A DNA stretch of 43,207 nt, taken from Peptococcaceae bacterium CEB3 (GTDB lineage: Bacteria > Bacillota > Desulfitobacteriia > Desulfitobacteriales > Desulfitobacteriaceae). A program made the translations under genes and the position numbers. Location: contig LDXJ01000033.1 of NCBI GenBank assembly GCA_001029295.1, positions 1 to 43,207 of the forward strand, in the 5' to 3' direction. Every line of letters starts with the position of its first letter. Position 1 is the stretch's first letter. The notes under the pieces were generated by a model. The model was given only the letters and a program-made list of their open reading frames with translations. It ran no database searches and was not told the DNA's origin. Positions 8,782 to 16,751 of the stretch are shown in pieces.

Positions 8782-9126
8782 TCATAGGTGCGCGATCAGC
8801 GGCAATCCCAGCTGGCGGCTGTAATAAATGCCTGCTGCACCTAACAGGGCCGGATTTACCACGTGGACCACATCCGGCCGAAATTCTTGCAGGCATTTTT
8901 TATTCTTGATGTGGATAGAGCAAACTTCCGAATCCGGATAAAAGAAAAAGGTTCGTGCGGGTACCCCTCTAACCACTGTTCCCCCGAATTCGTCAATGCC
9001 TAAGTCGGGGACGACAATGAGTAGATCGTGTCCGTTACTTCGGAGCCCGCGAACCGTGGCACAGAGACGGGTGACAACGCCGTCCCTTGAAGGGAAAAAA
9101 GTCTCCGTGACAATTGCCATTTTCAT
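8782..9126 (-). pseudogene. Truncated GT4-family glycosyltransferase
   Basis: 114 residues only. MAIVTETFFPSRDGVVTRL, GLRSNGHDLLIVVPD and FRPDVVHVVNPALLG are the N-terminal Rossmann half of family 4 glycosyltransferases of the GDP-mannose-dependent mannosyltransferase type. The frame ends at PLIAHL just where the family continues with a Tyr-His-Thr segment and the 200-residue nucleotide-sugar domain, which is absent. The 200 bases that follow show no continuation in any frame. It is therefore the 5' stump of a deleted gene. Together with the capF-like gene it suggests former cell-surface glycan genes. Confidence 0.75.
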
Positions 9127-9222
9127 TCAATCTTTCTCCCGGCTCCGGTTCCTGCCTAGCCTCATTCTACGTTAGTATGTCACCAGCCAATACACACTGA
9201 ATGTTACACGCATCGTCTGAGC

Positions 9223-10371
9223 TCATTTTGCCGTAAGTCTGAACGAAATGTCTTTTTTCCTTACCTCATCCTGCTTTAGTGCACTTGCCCGCTCCAGCAA
9301 GTCCACAAAAGCTTCCAAGCGAGTTTGGACCCCCGCACGGCCGGAATGTTCATCCATGACCAGTCTTAGAATGGGAATCCCGTAATTTTTTTGCACCCTG
9401 GGTAAAATACTGGCGGCCGTAATCTCCGGCATACAGGTTAACGGGAACAAGTGGATTAGGCCGTCAAAGCCTTGCTCGGCAAATTGTACCGAAGCCCCGA
9501 TACTTTCCCGTCCATGCCCTCCAACCAAATGGGGCAGATAAGGTTCTGCCAACTTGCGGTAAGGTGACATGGAACGATATCCCTCGATGAGACCGTGGAA
9601 AAGATGTTCTGCCACCCAGCCGGACAGGTAGATTGAACGGGCGACATGAACCCCCAAGTGGCCCAGCTGCTGTTCCACATCGACCGAAGAAAAAGGATCA
9701 AGCAGGGTGTAGATTTCTCCGACGACGCCCACACGCACAGGTTCACGTATACCGTCTTTGCCAGTTTGAAGCTCCTTTTCCCGAACACCTTCTTCCAACC
9801 GGGTTACGGCAGCTTTTAGTTCGGTATTCATGGTCGCCCCTGCCAGCGGGATTTTTGCTTCTTGATAGAGTCGTTCGGCTTCTATGGGATTCGCGAAGCG
9901 CGGCCGGGCTCTATGTATCACATCTTCAACTTGGTCAACAGCAACCGCTTTACGATAGGAAAAAAGAAATTCATTCAGAATCTTGTACCAGGAAACTTTC
10001 CTTCCAACCAAATACCGAATCCGTTGCAGTAAACCCCAGAAGCTGCCGTCTGGGGGTTCAAGAATGACAACATCGTAAGGATATCCCGCTTCATGTAAAA
10101 TCTGCCTTTCTATTTCTCCATAATAACCGAATCGACAAGGCCCGATTCCTCCGGTTATGGCTATAGTATCGGCTCCCCTTTCTGCTGCCTCTATGAAGTT
10201 TCCCAGGTTGAGTTTTAGCGGAAGACAGGCGGACTCGGGTGATAACTTTGCGCCCAGCGCAAGAGTGCGCTTACTGTTTTCCGGAGGCACGACAACATCC
10301 ATACCAAGCGACTCAAAGAGCGATTGCACGACAACCCATAAGTTTCCCATATGTGGAAATGTGACCTTCAT
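9223..10371 (-). CDS. Acyl-CoA dehydratase activase-related protein (DUF2229 / HgdB-like)
   Basis: 382 residues from ATG 10371 (AGGAGG 11 bases upstream; the open frame runs to 10446). MKVTFPHMGNLWV starts the domain. ESACLPLKLNLGNF, GGIGPCRFGYYGEIERQ and LTCMPEITAASILP carry the three cysteines expected to bind an Fe-S cluster in this family, which is related to the HgdB subunit of 2-hydroxyacyl-CoA dehydratases. Members usually occur as COG3580/COG3581 pairs or fused to an ASKHA ATPase; this copy stands alone. Its reaction is unknown, and a reductive activation role is an inference from the family. Confidence 0.8.
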   Translation of the reverse strand: MKVTFPHMGNLWVVVQSLFESLGMDVVVPPENSKRTLALGAKLSPESACLPLKLNLGNFIEAAERGADTIAITGGIGPCRFGYYGEIERQILHEAGYPYDVVILEPPDGSFWGLLQRIRYLVGRKVSWYKILNEFLFSYRKAVAVDQVEDVIHRARPRFANPIEAERLYQEAKIPLAGATMNTELKAAVTRLEEGVREKELQTGKDGIREPVRVGVVGEIYTLLDPFSSVDVEQQLGHLGVHVARSIYLSGWVAEHLFHGLIEGYRSMSPYRKLAEPYLPHLVGGHGRESIGASVQFAEQGFDGLIHLFPLTCMPEITAASILPRVQKNYGIPILRLVMDEHSGRAGVQTRLEAFVDLLERASALKQDEVRKKDISFRLTAK

Positions 10372-10422
10372 AAAGCCATCATCCTCCTCTTTTTCTCTAG
10401 GCTTATTCTTTAACAAACACAA

Positions 10423-10453
10423 AAAAACGATGCCCCTAAGATTCATCGTTTTT
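10423..10453 (-). terminator. Rho-independent terminator of the DUF6143-like gene
   Basis: Inverted repeat AAAAACGATG (10423-10432) / CATCGTTTTT (10444-10453), about 45 bp past the stop codon at 10500. On the minus strand it is followed by a run of seven T. Confidence 0.75.
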
Positions 10454-10499
10454 AACGATCAGCAGCTTCCTTCTTTTCCCATACGCTGTGCCGTTCTCC

Positions 10500-11252
10500 C
10501 TATTCTGATGTTTCAGCTTCCTCGAACCAAGAAATATTCGTTGTCAAAACATTGCTTTTGTTAGCGAGATTCTTTAGGCAAAACGTGAGACTGTTGCCCT
10601 CGGACAGAATCAGGCGTCCTTGATAATCAATCATGACAGGGCCTTCGGCCTGAATAAATGAACTAAGCAACTGCCCGCCTTCTTGTACCGCGTTGTTCCT
10701 AATAGCATACTTTATGGTCACAAAGCTGCTGTCATTAAAGCCTGTATTTAAGTTCCGCGGGGTTAGAGCAACGCCGGGACAAGCGAGCGGCATGTTTCGG
10801 CAAATGTCAATGGATGTATTTCCACTAGAGCCGATTGAAGTCGTTGAAAGGCATATGACTCTCTCGGATCTGAAAGGGTTCACAAACTCCAGCAAAAGGT
10901 AATCTTCGACTTCGAGCACCTGGAGACCGGTTGTCACTGTGTAATACCCTTGATCGGTGCGCTTCCGTGACAACTCCACCTGGCCGACCGTTGTACTCTC
11001 AATCCTTCTACGAAACATGTTGGCCGTTTCGGGGTTAGAAAGAATGGACAACCGCAAAAGATTGGAGTTTATTTCCCGGATTAAGGTCCGATTTACATAT
11101 CCCTTATTTTCAATGGCATCAAAAACCTCTTGAAGGTGTTGAAGCCGTTCCACGACTTCTTCAATAGACCTTTTGTTTTCACTTCGCAAACGATTAAGTT
11201 CCCGCAGTTCGCTTAACATGAGTAGCAAGGCCCTGTCGTCTACATTTTCCAC
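10500..11252 (-). CDS. Hypothetical protein with coiled-coil N-terminus and DUF6143-like domain
   Basis: About 250 residues. Start chosen at GTG 11252 because GGGAGG lies 9 bases upstream; the ATG at 11261 abuts the same ribosome site. Residues 5-55 are Leu/Glu/Arg rich with heptad character (LSELRELNRLRSENKRSIEE). The rest is rich in beta-type sequence, has no membrane segment or signal peptide, and ends NISWFEEAE. The layout recalls DUF6143 proteins of spore formers (a VNP/FVNPF segment, hydrophobic middle, late W-E-E). I recall no experimentally defined function. Lying between an activase-like gene and a CotJC-like gene, a spore-surface role is possible but unproven. Confidence 0.6.
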   Translation of the reverse strand: MENVDDRALLLMLSELRELNRLRSENKRSIEEVVERLQHLQEVFDAIENKGYVNRTLIREINSNLLRLSILSNPETANMFRRRIESTTVGQVELSRKRTDQGYYTVTTGLQVLEVEDYLLLEFVNPFRSERVICLSTTSIGSSGNTSIDICRNMPLACPGVALTPRNLNTGFNDSSFVTIKYAIRNNAVQEGGQLLSSFIQAEGPVMIDYQGRLILSEGNSLTFCLKNLANKSNVLTTNISWFEEAETSE

Positions 11253-11353
11253 TTTTTCCATCCTCCCTAACTAGCCTTCTAAGAAATCCCGACGAATTTT
11301 GTAGACCTGCCTTTTTTTTACGACTATGAGGTTAACACAGAATGATCTTTCGC

Positions 11354-11908
11354 TCACTCAAGAGTTTGCAAACTCCTTCTATACTCGTAGATCAGCCCGC
11401 TAAATTCATTCGGTGCCGCTGCCCTGAGCAACATCATCTGTGCTTTCTCAAAAAGATATTTATGAACATCTTCCCTACTACCTAAGAAACTGATCATCGC
11501 TTTGAGGCCAGGATCATTTGTCATCGTGAGATGTAAATTGTACAAGACCCGCGCCCTTACTTCTGCTTCCACATCTGCCTGCAACATAGTTATCGGATCG
11601 AGACTTTGATCAACGTAACCCATGTTCCAGGGGATGCCCTTTGAATTTACGTAACTGAGTGGAGGCCCGCCAAGCTTATTAATAGCCACTGCAATCATTT
11701 CCATGTGACTTGTTTCTTCGGCGGCGATTAACCCCAAAAGCTCTCGGACATAATGATTCATCATGTTTGAGCGGTGGTTTAAGTACTGGGTAGCTGCTGA
11801 ATACTCGCTGTCCCTTCCGCCGTAATGTTCAAGCAGTATCTTTCCGAACCTGGGGTCTGGATGTTCTACTCGGACTGGAAACAACAAACGGCGGCGATAG
11901 CTGAACAT
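11354..11908 (-). CDS. Manganese catalase family protein, CotJC-like
   Basis: 184 residues from ATG 11908; AGGAGG lies 7 bases upstream, so the longer open frame (to 11941) is not used. It is a ferritin-like four-helix protein. EHYGGRDSEYSAATQYL, AAEETSHMEMI and REDVHKYLFEKA supply the Glu and His ligands of a dimanganese centre, in the E-x-x-H arrangement of manganese catalases. At under 200 residues it is the CotJC size class, found in the spore coat, rather than full-length Mn catalase of about 270. Expected role is hydrogen peroxide dismutation. No cotJA/cotJB partners are adjacent. Confidence 0.85.
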   Translation of the reverse strand: MFSYRRRLLFPVRVEHPDPRFGKILLEHYGGRDSEYSAATQYLNHRSNMMNHYVRELLGLIAAEETSHMEMIAVAINKLGGPPLSYVNSKGIPWNMGYVDQSLDPITMLQADVEAEVRARVLYNLHLTMTNDPGLKAMISFLGSREDVHKYLFEKAQMMLLRAAAPNEFSGLIYEYRRSLQTLE

Positions 11909-12246
11909 ATCTATTCCTCCTAACGAAATATTAAACTTCATTATATTTATATGTTTTGCAAATCATTCTGCCCTCCGGTGGAAAGGCCTAACACAACAGA
12001 CCTTTATTCCAATATCTTCCTCGCCGGAATTCTCGTAGAAGGGTCAGATGGTAGAATTAAAGAGAGTAATAATAGCGCAAGAAAATGTTTGTCGATAAGG
12101 GTACAGGCATGAAATTGGGAAAAGCCCTTTTTAAACTCATTATCATATCATTCCATAGAATAAATTGAACATATTCTACAATAGCGCTTCTAACACTATC
12201 GGTTAGACAGGATGCAGGTACCCTTCTCCCAGGCAGAAAATATTAT
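11909..12246. other. Divergent intergenic region
   Basis: AT-rich region of about 340 bp between the minus-strand CotJC-like gene and the plus-strand channel relic. Promoters for both should lie here. Minus-strand CATATAAAT near 11945-11955 could be a sporulation-sigma -10, but no matching -35 could be fixed. Confidence 0.3.
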
Positions 12247-12731
12247 GTGCTTTTATTGCTGCTTATGGCAAATCATAAACAATGGAAGGACGAGAGTGAT
12301 AAAGGGAGTTCAGATGGATATTGTGAACCTCAGGAACCCCCGGTCGGGTCAGCTGTAGTCGTCATTTATTCGATCATCGCAACTGCAGGGGTATCGTACT
12401 ATGTGTTTAGGGTGTTGACAGCTACAAACAGGCATATGCTTACAGCGTTTGTTCCTGCGGTCTCGGCCATTACTCTTTTATTAATTTATTTCGCCGTTGC
12501 TTATGACCTTGAATATCAGATGGTTCCGGGAAGTTTTACGGGTAAGCATTTCGGAAAAGATATCGTCTCCGAATTATTTACGTTTTTCTATATTAGCGTT
12601 ACGACCTTTGCCACTGCAAGCATGGAGACTTTTCGCCCATCAGTAATGCCTCAAGAATTCTTGTAACTCTTGAAGTCCTGTTCTTTATATATATTTTTAC
12701 AATGGGGATAGTCTTTTTTGCCGATCCCTAA
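12247..12731 (+). pseudogene. Two-TM potassium channel (ion channel family), frameshifted relic
   Basis: The open frame (12247-12666, 139 residues) encodes two hydrophobic helices and a pore region FFYISVTTFATASMETFRP. The selectivity filter is scrambled. Deleting-one-then-adding-one base explains it: the DNA still contains TATGGAGACTTT-like sequence that would read A-G-Y-G-D-F in the neighbouring frame. After PQ the frame hits TAA, but one base over it continues RILVTLEVLFFIYIFTMG to a stop at 12729, the expected final helix. So at least three single-base indels have accumulated. No good ribosome site precedes the GTG at 12247. A functional K+ channel is not expected. Confidence 0.7.
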
Positions 12732-12758
12732 GACGTGAGGATTTAAAGGAGACCGACG

Positions 12759-12911
12759 ATGGATAAGGGCAGATATAAATCTTGGTATATTTGTTCTGAT
12801 TTGGCTAATGGCTCGCTCTTACCTAAGGCTTGGCATTCGCGAAGATCTCCCCCCAATGTTGTAATATTTAAAGAAGGAGAAGGTGCCTTGGGATTCCAAA
12901 GTCCTATCTGA
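12759..12911 (+). CDS. Small hypothetical protein (50 aa)
   Basis: ATG at 12759 with a strong ribosome site (AAAGGAG, 7 bases upstream) opens a 50-codon frame ending TGA at 12909. It starts MDKGRYKSWYICSDLANG and ends EGALGFQSPI. There is no signal peptide or membrane helix and no family I recognise. It follows the channel relic by 28 bp on the same strand and may be a remnant or a genuine small protein. The ribosome site is the main support. Confidence 0.45.
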   Translation: MDKGRYKSWYICSDLANGSLLPKAWHSRRSPPNVVIFKEGEGALGFQSPI

Positions 12912-12965
12912 AATCCTGCAACGCCGCTGCTTGCCGAGCGAAAAATAAACGACCCAAAGGCCCCT

Positions 12966-13181
12966 TCATTCTGAGGCGCACTCGCCGGAAGCCGCAGTGT
13001 TTATGCCGTCCAGCATGGCTTTTACTTTTTCCCATCGGGCCTCCAGCGGAGCCATCTTCGCCTCAATCTGCGCTTCGGTTCGCCCCAGACTGGTGAGCCT
13101 TTTCCGGTAGAGCCGCAGGAGTTCCTGATTGATCGAGAGTAGTTGTTTCAGAGTCTCGTCTTCTTCGATGTCGGTATCCAT
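12966..13181 (-). CDS. Small coiled-coil hypothetical protein, paralogue A
   Basis: 71 residues; AAGGAGG seven bases before the ATG makes it a credible gene. Two amphipathic helices rich in Leu, Glu and Arg (LLSINQELLRLYRKRL, and EAKMAPLEARWEKVKAML) flank GRTEAQIEA. It is related to the small protein encoded at 13412-13621 (shared MDT start, T/S-E-A-Q-x-x-A core, similar helix spacing). No cysteines or membrane segments. No known function. Confidence 0.6.
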   Translation of the reverse strand: MDTDIEEDETLKQLLSINQELLRLYRKRLTSLGRTEAQIEAKMAPLEARWEKVKAMLDGINTAASGECASE

Positions 13182-13310
13182 GACGTTCCTCCTTGTATCA
13201 TGTGTTTAGGGTTCGGCTGGGGATGAAGCAGGGAAGGGCACAAAGAGAATGGGCATTGTACTGACCAGGGGAATCTAGGTACCAACGGCTTGACGAAACA
13301 GCTGGAATAT

Positions 13311-13349
13311 GCAAAAAGACTTGATACCGGCCCTATCAAGTCTTTTTGC
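13311..13349. terminator. Bidirectional Rho-independent terminator
   Basis: Perfect 16-bp arms GCAAAAAGACTTGATA (13311-13326) and TATCAAGTCTTTTTGC (13334-13349) around a 7-base loop. It sits between the two small paralogous genes. Confidence 0.8.
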
Positions 13350-13393
13350 TTTTTTGTGCGAAATCGTCAAGTGCTTTACGCTCGTGGCGGACA

Positions 13394-13422
13394 AAACGGG
13401 CTGGAACAGATTCAGCCCGTTT
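13394..13422 (-). terminator. Hairpin overlapping the stop of small paralogue B
   Basis: AAACGGGCTG (13394-13403) / CAGCCCGTTT (13413-13422) around a 9-base loop. On the minus strand it is followed by a short T run. It begins inside the last codons of the upstream gene. Confidence 0.55.
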
Positions 13423-13621
13423 GCCGCATGGCATAGACGTTTCTGCTGTCGTTGTCGTATGCCTTGGGCGCCGGGAGTAGTATCCCGGCAAGATCCCGTT
13501 CGAGTTCTCGATGCAATGCCATCACCTGGGCAAGTCTGGCCTGACATTGGGCTTCGCTGAGCCCGTTGCCCCGCAGGGTCACGCGGAATCTCCGCAAGAG
13601 TTCTCTGGTTTCTGTGTCCAT
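13412..13621 (-). CDS. Small helical hypothetical protein, paralogue B
   Basis: 69 residues from ATG 13621, chosen because AAGGAGG lies 7 bases upstream (open frame runs to 13657). Sequence begins MDTETRELLRRFRVTLRGNG and contains LSEAQCQARLAQVMALHREL, matching paralogue A around the EAQ core. It is strongly helical and cytoplasmic, without known function. The two genes are separated by a strong terminator, so they are probably expressed separately despite the tandem arrangement. Confidence 0.6.
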   Translation of the reverse strand: MDTETRELLRRFRVTLRGNGLSEAQCQARLAQVMALHRELERDLAGILLPAPKAYDNDSRNVYAMRQTG

Positions 13622-14075
13622 GGTAGGTCCTCCTTGTTGCAATCGTTTGGCGACCATCCCATGACCGCTGGGGTTAGGACATTGTCCACCTTCGTCTTCG
13701 CATTCTGCTGCTTACTTACGTTATGTTTCACAATGTTCTAATCTGGCCTTAACGACGCGACACGTGAACGAGTGTTTTGATTTGCCATGCGTAGATAGGG
13801 AAATGCGTCATAGAGTCTAACTTGCTATCCGGCCTCCCCTTTCCCGAACACCGCTTGGCGGACATCATCACGTGTTCAAGACTATGCGGACCATTGTGGA
13901 AATGCCGGATCTCACCCAGGATGACGCTTTAGTTGAGACCTTGGGAGACAATTTGCATGTCTCCATTCCCCAGAAACGGGACGGAAACAGCAAACTTGCG
14001 GCGGTTTTGGGACCGGCGGTAAAAGAGGTGAGGATACCGCTGATGAAGAAGACTAGGGTATGAACCGAGGTGCGT
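13622..14075. other. Intergenic region with no supported gene
   Basis: A plus-strand open frame (13872-14063, 63 codons, GTG start) crosses it, but it has no ribosome site and no recognisable family. Its 3' end is followed by the terminator at 14076, so it could be the tail of a lost gene. Confidence 0.35.
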
Positions 14076-14111
14076 TAAAAGGCCCGACAGTTTAGGCTGC
14101 CGGGCCTTTTA
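14076..14111. terminator. Bidirectional terminator downstream of corrinoid gene A
   Basis: TAAAAGGCCCG (14076-14086) and CGGGCCTTTTA (14101-14111), with further pairing in the loop. It lies 40 bp beyond the corrinoid gene stop. Confidence 0.75.
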
Positions 14112-14150
14112 TCACTCGGATGGTATGTGTTCAGACGAACATTTTCCCCT

Positions 14151-14777
14151 TTAGGTCAAAAGCCTCTCGGCCAATTCCACCGCCGTGGCCGCGTCAGGGG
14201 CATAGGCATCGGCCCCGATCTCATCGGCAAACTTTTGCGTCACAGGCGCTCCGCCAATCATGACCTTGACACTCCTCCTGTAGGATCCGAGTTCTTCGAT
14301 AGTGGCTTTCATCTGGCCCATGGTCGTCGTAAGGAGCGCGGACATGCCGACAATTTGGGGTTTTTGATCCTTGACCGCCTGCAAGTACTTCTCCGGTGCA
14401 TTATCAACCCCGATGTCGATAACCCGGTAGCCAGCGCCCTCCAGCATCATCCCCACCAAATTCTTGCCGATATCATGCAGATCCCCTTTGACCGTGCCCA
14501 AGACGACAACCCCTTTTTCCTGCACCCCGGAATTGGCAATCAAGGGTTTGATCACGGCCATTCCCGCATGCATGGCCCGTGCGGCAATCAATACCTCCGG
14601 CACATAAATTTCGTTATTTTTAAAACGCACCCCAATCACATTCATTCCGGCAATGAGGCCGTCATTGAGAATAATCCCTACATCCACACCTTCGGACACG
14701 GCCATTTCGGCATTCTCTTTGACCTTTGCGGCATTGCCGCTGATTACCGCTTCTTTAATCACTTGCATGTCGGACAT
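14151..14777 (-). CDS. Corrinoid protein, MtaC/MtbC/MttC-like (copy A)
   Basis: 208 residues. Residues 1-85 form the four-helix cap domain, then a Rossmann B12-binding domain. GDLHDIGKNLVGMM carries the D-x-H-x-x-G motif whose His coordinates cobalt. MSALLTTTM and VMIGGAPVTQKFADEIGAD are the further S-x-L and GG signatures. It carries the methyl group between a substrate methyltransferase and an acceptor methyltransferase. Start ATG 14777. It ends next to a terminator and is preceded by the dgoD fragment. A 287-bp internal block is almost identical to copy B, unlike the flanks. MtaB/MttB-type partners are absent, so URO-D proteins nearby are the probable partners. Confidence 0.93.
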   Translation of the reverse strand: MSDMQVIKEAVISGNAAKVKENAEMAVSEGVDVGIILNDGLIAGMNVIGVRFKNNEIYVPEVLIAARAMHAGMAVIKPLIANSGVQEKGVVVLGTVKGDLHDIGKNLVGMMLEGAGYRVIDIGVDNAPEKYLQAVKDQKPQIVGMSALLTTTMGQMKATIEELGSYRRSVKVMIGGAPVTQKFADEIGADAYAPDAATAVELAERLLT

Positions 14778-14985
14778 TCTTTCAGCCTCCTGTTCTATTT
14801 CCTATCGTGATCCAACAGTCGCGTAAACAATTTAGCGATTCGATTTCACAATTGATTTTCTGCCTAGCTTATGGCCTGTCCACGTGATCGAAAGTCTGCA
14901 CGTTCTACTTTGAAACGCTAAACGATCCTTAACGAGCTTCGGTTTCTACAAGAACCTGGCTGACGTTCTCCCTGCTACGCTAACC
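14778..14985. repeat. Intergenic region, partly duplicated from downstream of dgoD
   Basis: 14867-14925 resembles 18657-18720, the region beyond the intact dgoD gene (shared AGCTTA..GCCTG.CCACGTGAT and CCACGTTCTA-like segments). The duplication that brought the dgoD fragment therefore included non-coding flank. Confidence 0.5.
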
Positions 14986-15238
14986 CTACCATTCGGCAAT
15001 ACTACCGTCCGCATGGCTCCAGATTTCATTGTGCCAGTTGTGCTCCAATAGCATCCATCCTCCGGACGTAATCTTCATTGATTTCGATACCCAAGCCGGG
15101 GCCCTGCGGAATCCGGACGAATCCCTTCTCATAAGCGAAAACCGCCGGATCTACCAAGTAATCGAGTAAGTCACCTCCCTGGTTGTAATGAATCCCCACA
15201 CCCAGGCTCTGTTCCTGAATAAAGGCGTTGTGCACCGT
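14986..15238 (-). pseudogene. Duplicated 3' end of dgoD (galactonate dehydratase fragment)
   Basis: Codes for the last 80 or so residues of the dehydratase at 18877-20025: [11 protein letters not shown], then an extra two residues (VG), [19 protein letters not shown] and [17 protein letters not shown] 1-base indel near 15037 shifts the frame to an early stop (15026), while the old frame continues to the ancestral TAG at 14986. Similarity to the full copy ends near 15240. It cannot make an active enzyme. Confidence 0.85.
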
Positions 15239-15309
15239 GACCTGCCCGTTCTCACTACCTCTGCTATACGCGCCTGCCCAGAACTCAAATCCGCCACCTC
15301 ATCTATACC

Positions 15310-15575
15310 GGGTTAGAAACTCTCCCCGGCGCCATCGGTTTTTCAGCGACCGCTTGGACCTGCGGCCCCGCGACGAACTCATCGGATGGGACAAGGGGAA
15401 CAATGCGTGAAGCGTTTGAACTCACGCTTCCACGTCCTACCCTGGGTACGAGTCAAGAACCTCATCTCCAAAATCTTATCCCTTACAGCCAAACGTGCGA
15501 ATCATCGAATTTCTAACGGACACGTACTACGCGAGGAATGGGAATACCATCCAGCAAACCGCGCGCTCATGTCAG
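15310..15575 (+). pseudogene. Remnant of a DUF4338 (DruA-like) gene
   Basis: In one plus frame DRLDLRPRDELIGW is followed by a stop. In the next frame come NSRFHVLPWVRVKNLISKIL and SLTAKRA, and a third frame shows EFLTDTYYARN. These blocks, in this order, match the conserved core of DUF4338 proteins (D..IGW, N.RFLILPWV.V.NLAS.VL, ETFVD..R..G..YRAANW, from memory), here broken by at least two frameshifts. The family includes the DruA component of Druantia defence but also many multi-copy, transposon-like members. It lies antisense to all neighbours and is clearly dead. Confidence 0.65.
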
Positions 15576-15613
15576 ACCTCCCAATGGCGCCTCCCCACTC
15601 ACAAGATAATTCT

Positions 15614-16702
15614 CTAGCTGCTTACTGTTCGTCCTAACCGGTCAACCAGATAGATAGCTTCCACCACCTGTTGATTGTTTATAGCCTGTGGCATGTTTCC
15701 CATATCCTTAGCGGCTACCGCAACTTCCGCAACGCGCTGGATATCATCGTCACTCATTGCCGCAATTTCCGCCAAAGTAGTTGGAACCCCACAGCTTTTA
15801 GCTAACTTAACTTCCTCTAAAATCTCGGCCTCACCTCGTCTTTCCAGAGCAAGTAAGCAGAGGTTGCCAAACCCCACTAACAAACCGTGCCCAAACGAAT
15901 GCGCCGCAGGAATATTGGTAAAGCCAAAGTATATCGAATGGGCCGCAGCCCCTCTACATTTTTCGCCCCCAAGAATGGAGGACATACCCGCGTAAAAAAT
16001 AATGGCATCAATTACATTCTCCAGCGCTTCATTAACCTTTCCCTCGTCCATGGCCACTTTGGCCCCAGGTCCAAATTTCTTGATGATGTCATAACAGATC
16101 TTACCATTGTTGATACCACCCAGCGTCCAGCTGGTCGCCGGAATTTTGCTGCCGGTCGCTCGTAGTTCGTACCACTTGGCCAAAGTATCGCCCATACCAG
16201 CGAAAAGCCATCGCTGTGGTGCGCGCAGGATCACTTCAACGTCAACAAACACGGCTGCGGGACAAGCGGAACGTGGTGAATTTTCGATATAGACACCGTT
16301 TTCGTCATTGATGATAGAGAGGGGAGTAAAAGCGGCACAAGTCGCAGCAATGGTAGGAACAGTAACGCAGGGAATGTGGTTACGGTAGGCCACTGCTTTT
16401 CCGGTATCCAAAGCTCTACCACCGCCAACGGCTATTAATAAACCAGCCTCTGATTTGTGAGCCAACTGGCTAATTCGCTCAATGTTCCGGTAGGTACATT
16501 CGCCACCGTACCATTCAGGCCCAACGACTTTCAGGTTATATCTGTGCAGACTTTCCAGTATAGGTTCTCTTACAGCCTCTAAGGCTTGCTTACCACCAAT
16601 TAATAAGACCGTGCTGGCATGGGCTTGACAGAACATCCCTAGGTCCCGCAACACTCCGTCACCGCGTTTGTACACCGACGGAACCATGACGTTTACAGAC
16701 AC
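15614..16702 (-). CDS. Iron-containing alcohol dehydrogenase, glycerol dehydrogenase (GldA)-like
   Basis: 362 residues. The N-terminal nucleotide-binding part has LLIAVGGGRALDTGKAVAY (GGG-x-x-D-x-x-K). The C-terminal part carries the metal ligands in GMGDTLAKWYE (Asp), AAAHSIYFG (His) and AAHSFGHG (His). FTPLSIINDENG is typical of GldA. Expected reaction: NAD-dependent oxidation of a polyol or reduction of a keto or aldehyde group in the cytoplasm. The GTG start lies against its ribosome site (AAGAGG), so ATG 16687 could be the real start. It follows the interrupted URO-D gene by 49 bp and may belong to the same operon. Confidence 0.88.
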   Translation of the reverse strand: MSVNVMVPSVYKRGDGVLRDLGMFCQAHASTVLLIGGKQALEAVREPILESLHRYNLKVVGPEWYGGECTYRNIERISQLAHKSEAGLLIAVGGGRALDTGKAVAYRNHIPCVTVPTIAATCAAFTPLSIINDENGVYIENSPRSACPAAVFVDVEVILRAPQRWLFAGMGDTLAKWYELRATGSKIPATSWTLGGINNGKICYDIIKKFGPGAKVAMDEGKVNEALENVIDAIIFYAGMSSILGGEKCRGAAAHSIYFGFTNIPAAHSFGHGLLVGFGNLCLLALERRGEAEILEEVKLAKSCGVPTTLAEIAAMSDDDIQRVAEVAVAAKDMGNMPQAINNQQVVEAIYLVDRLGRTVSS

Positions 16703-16751
16703 CTCTTAACACCTTCAATTCACAAGTAAATTAGGATATCCTGAATTGGCC

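Noticed and set aside
13872-14063. Plus-strand 63-codon frame with possible protein character
   Set aside because: No ribosome site or recognised family; at most the tail of a lost gene.
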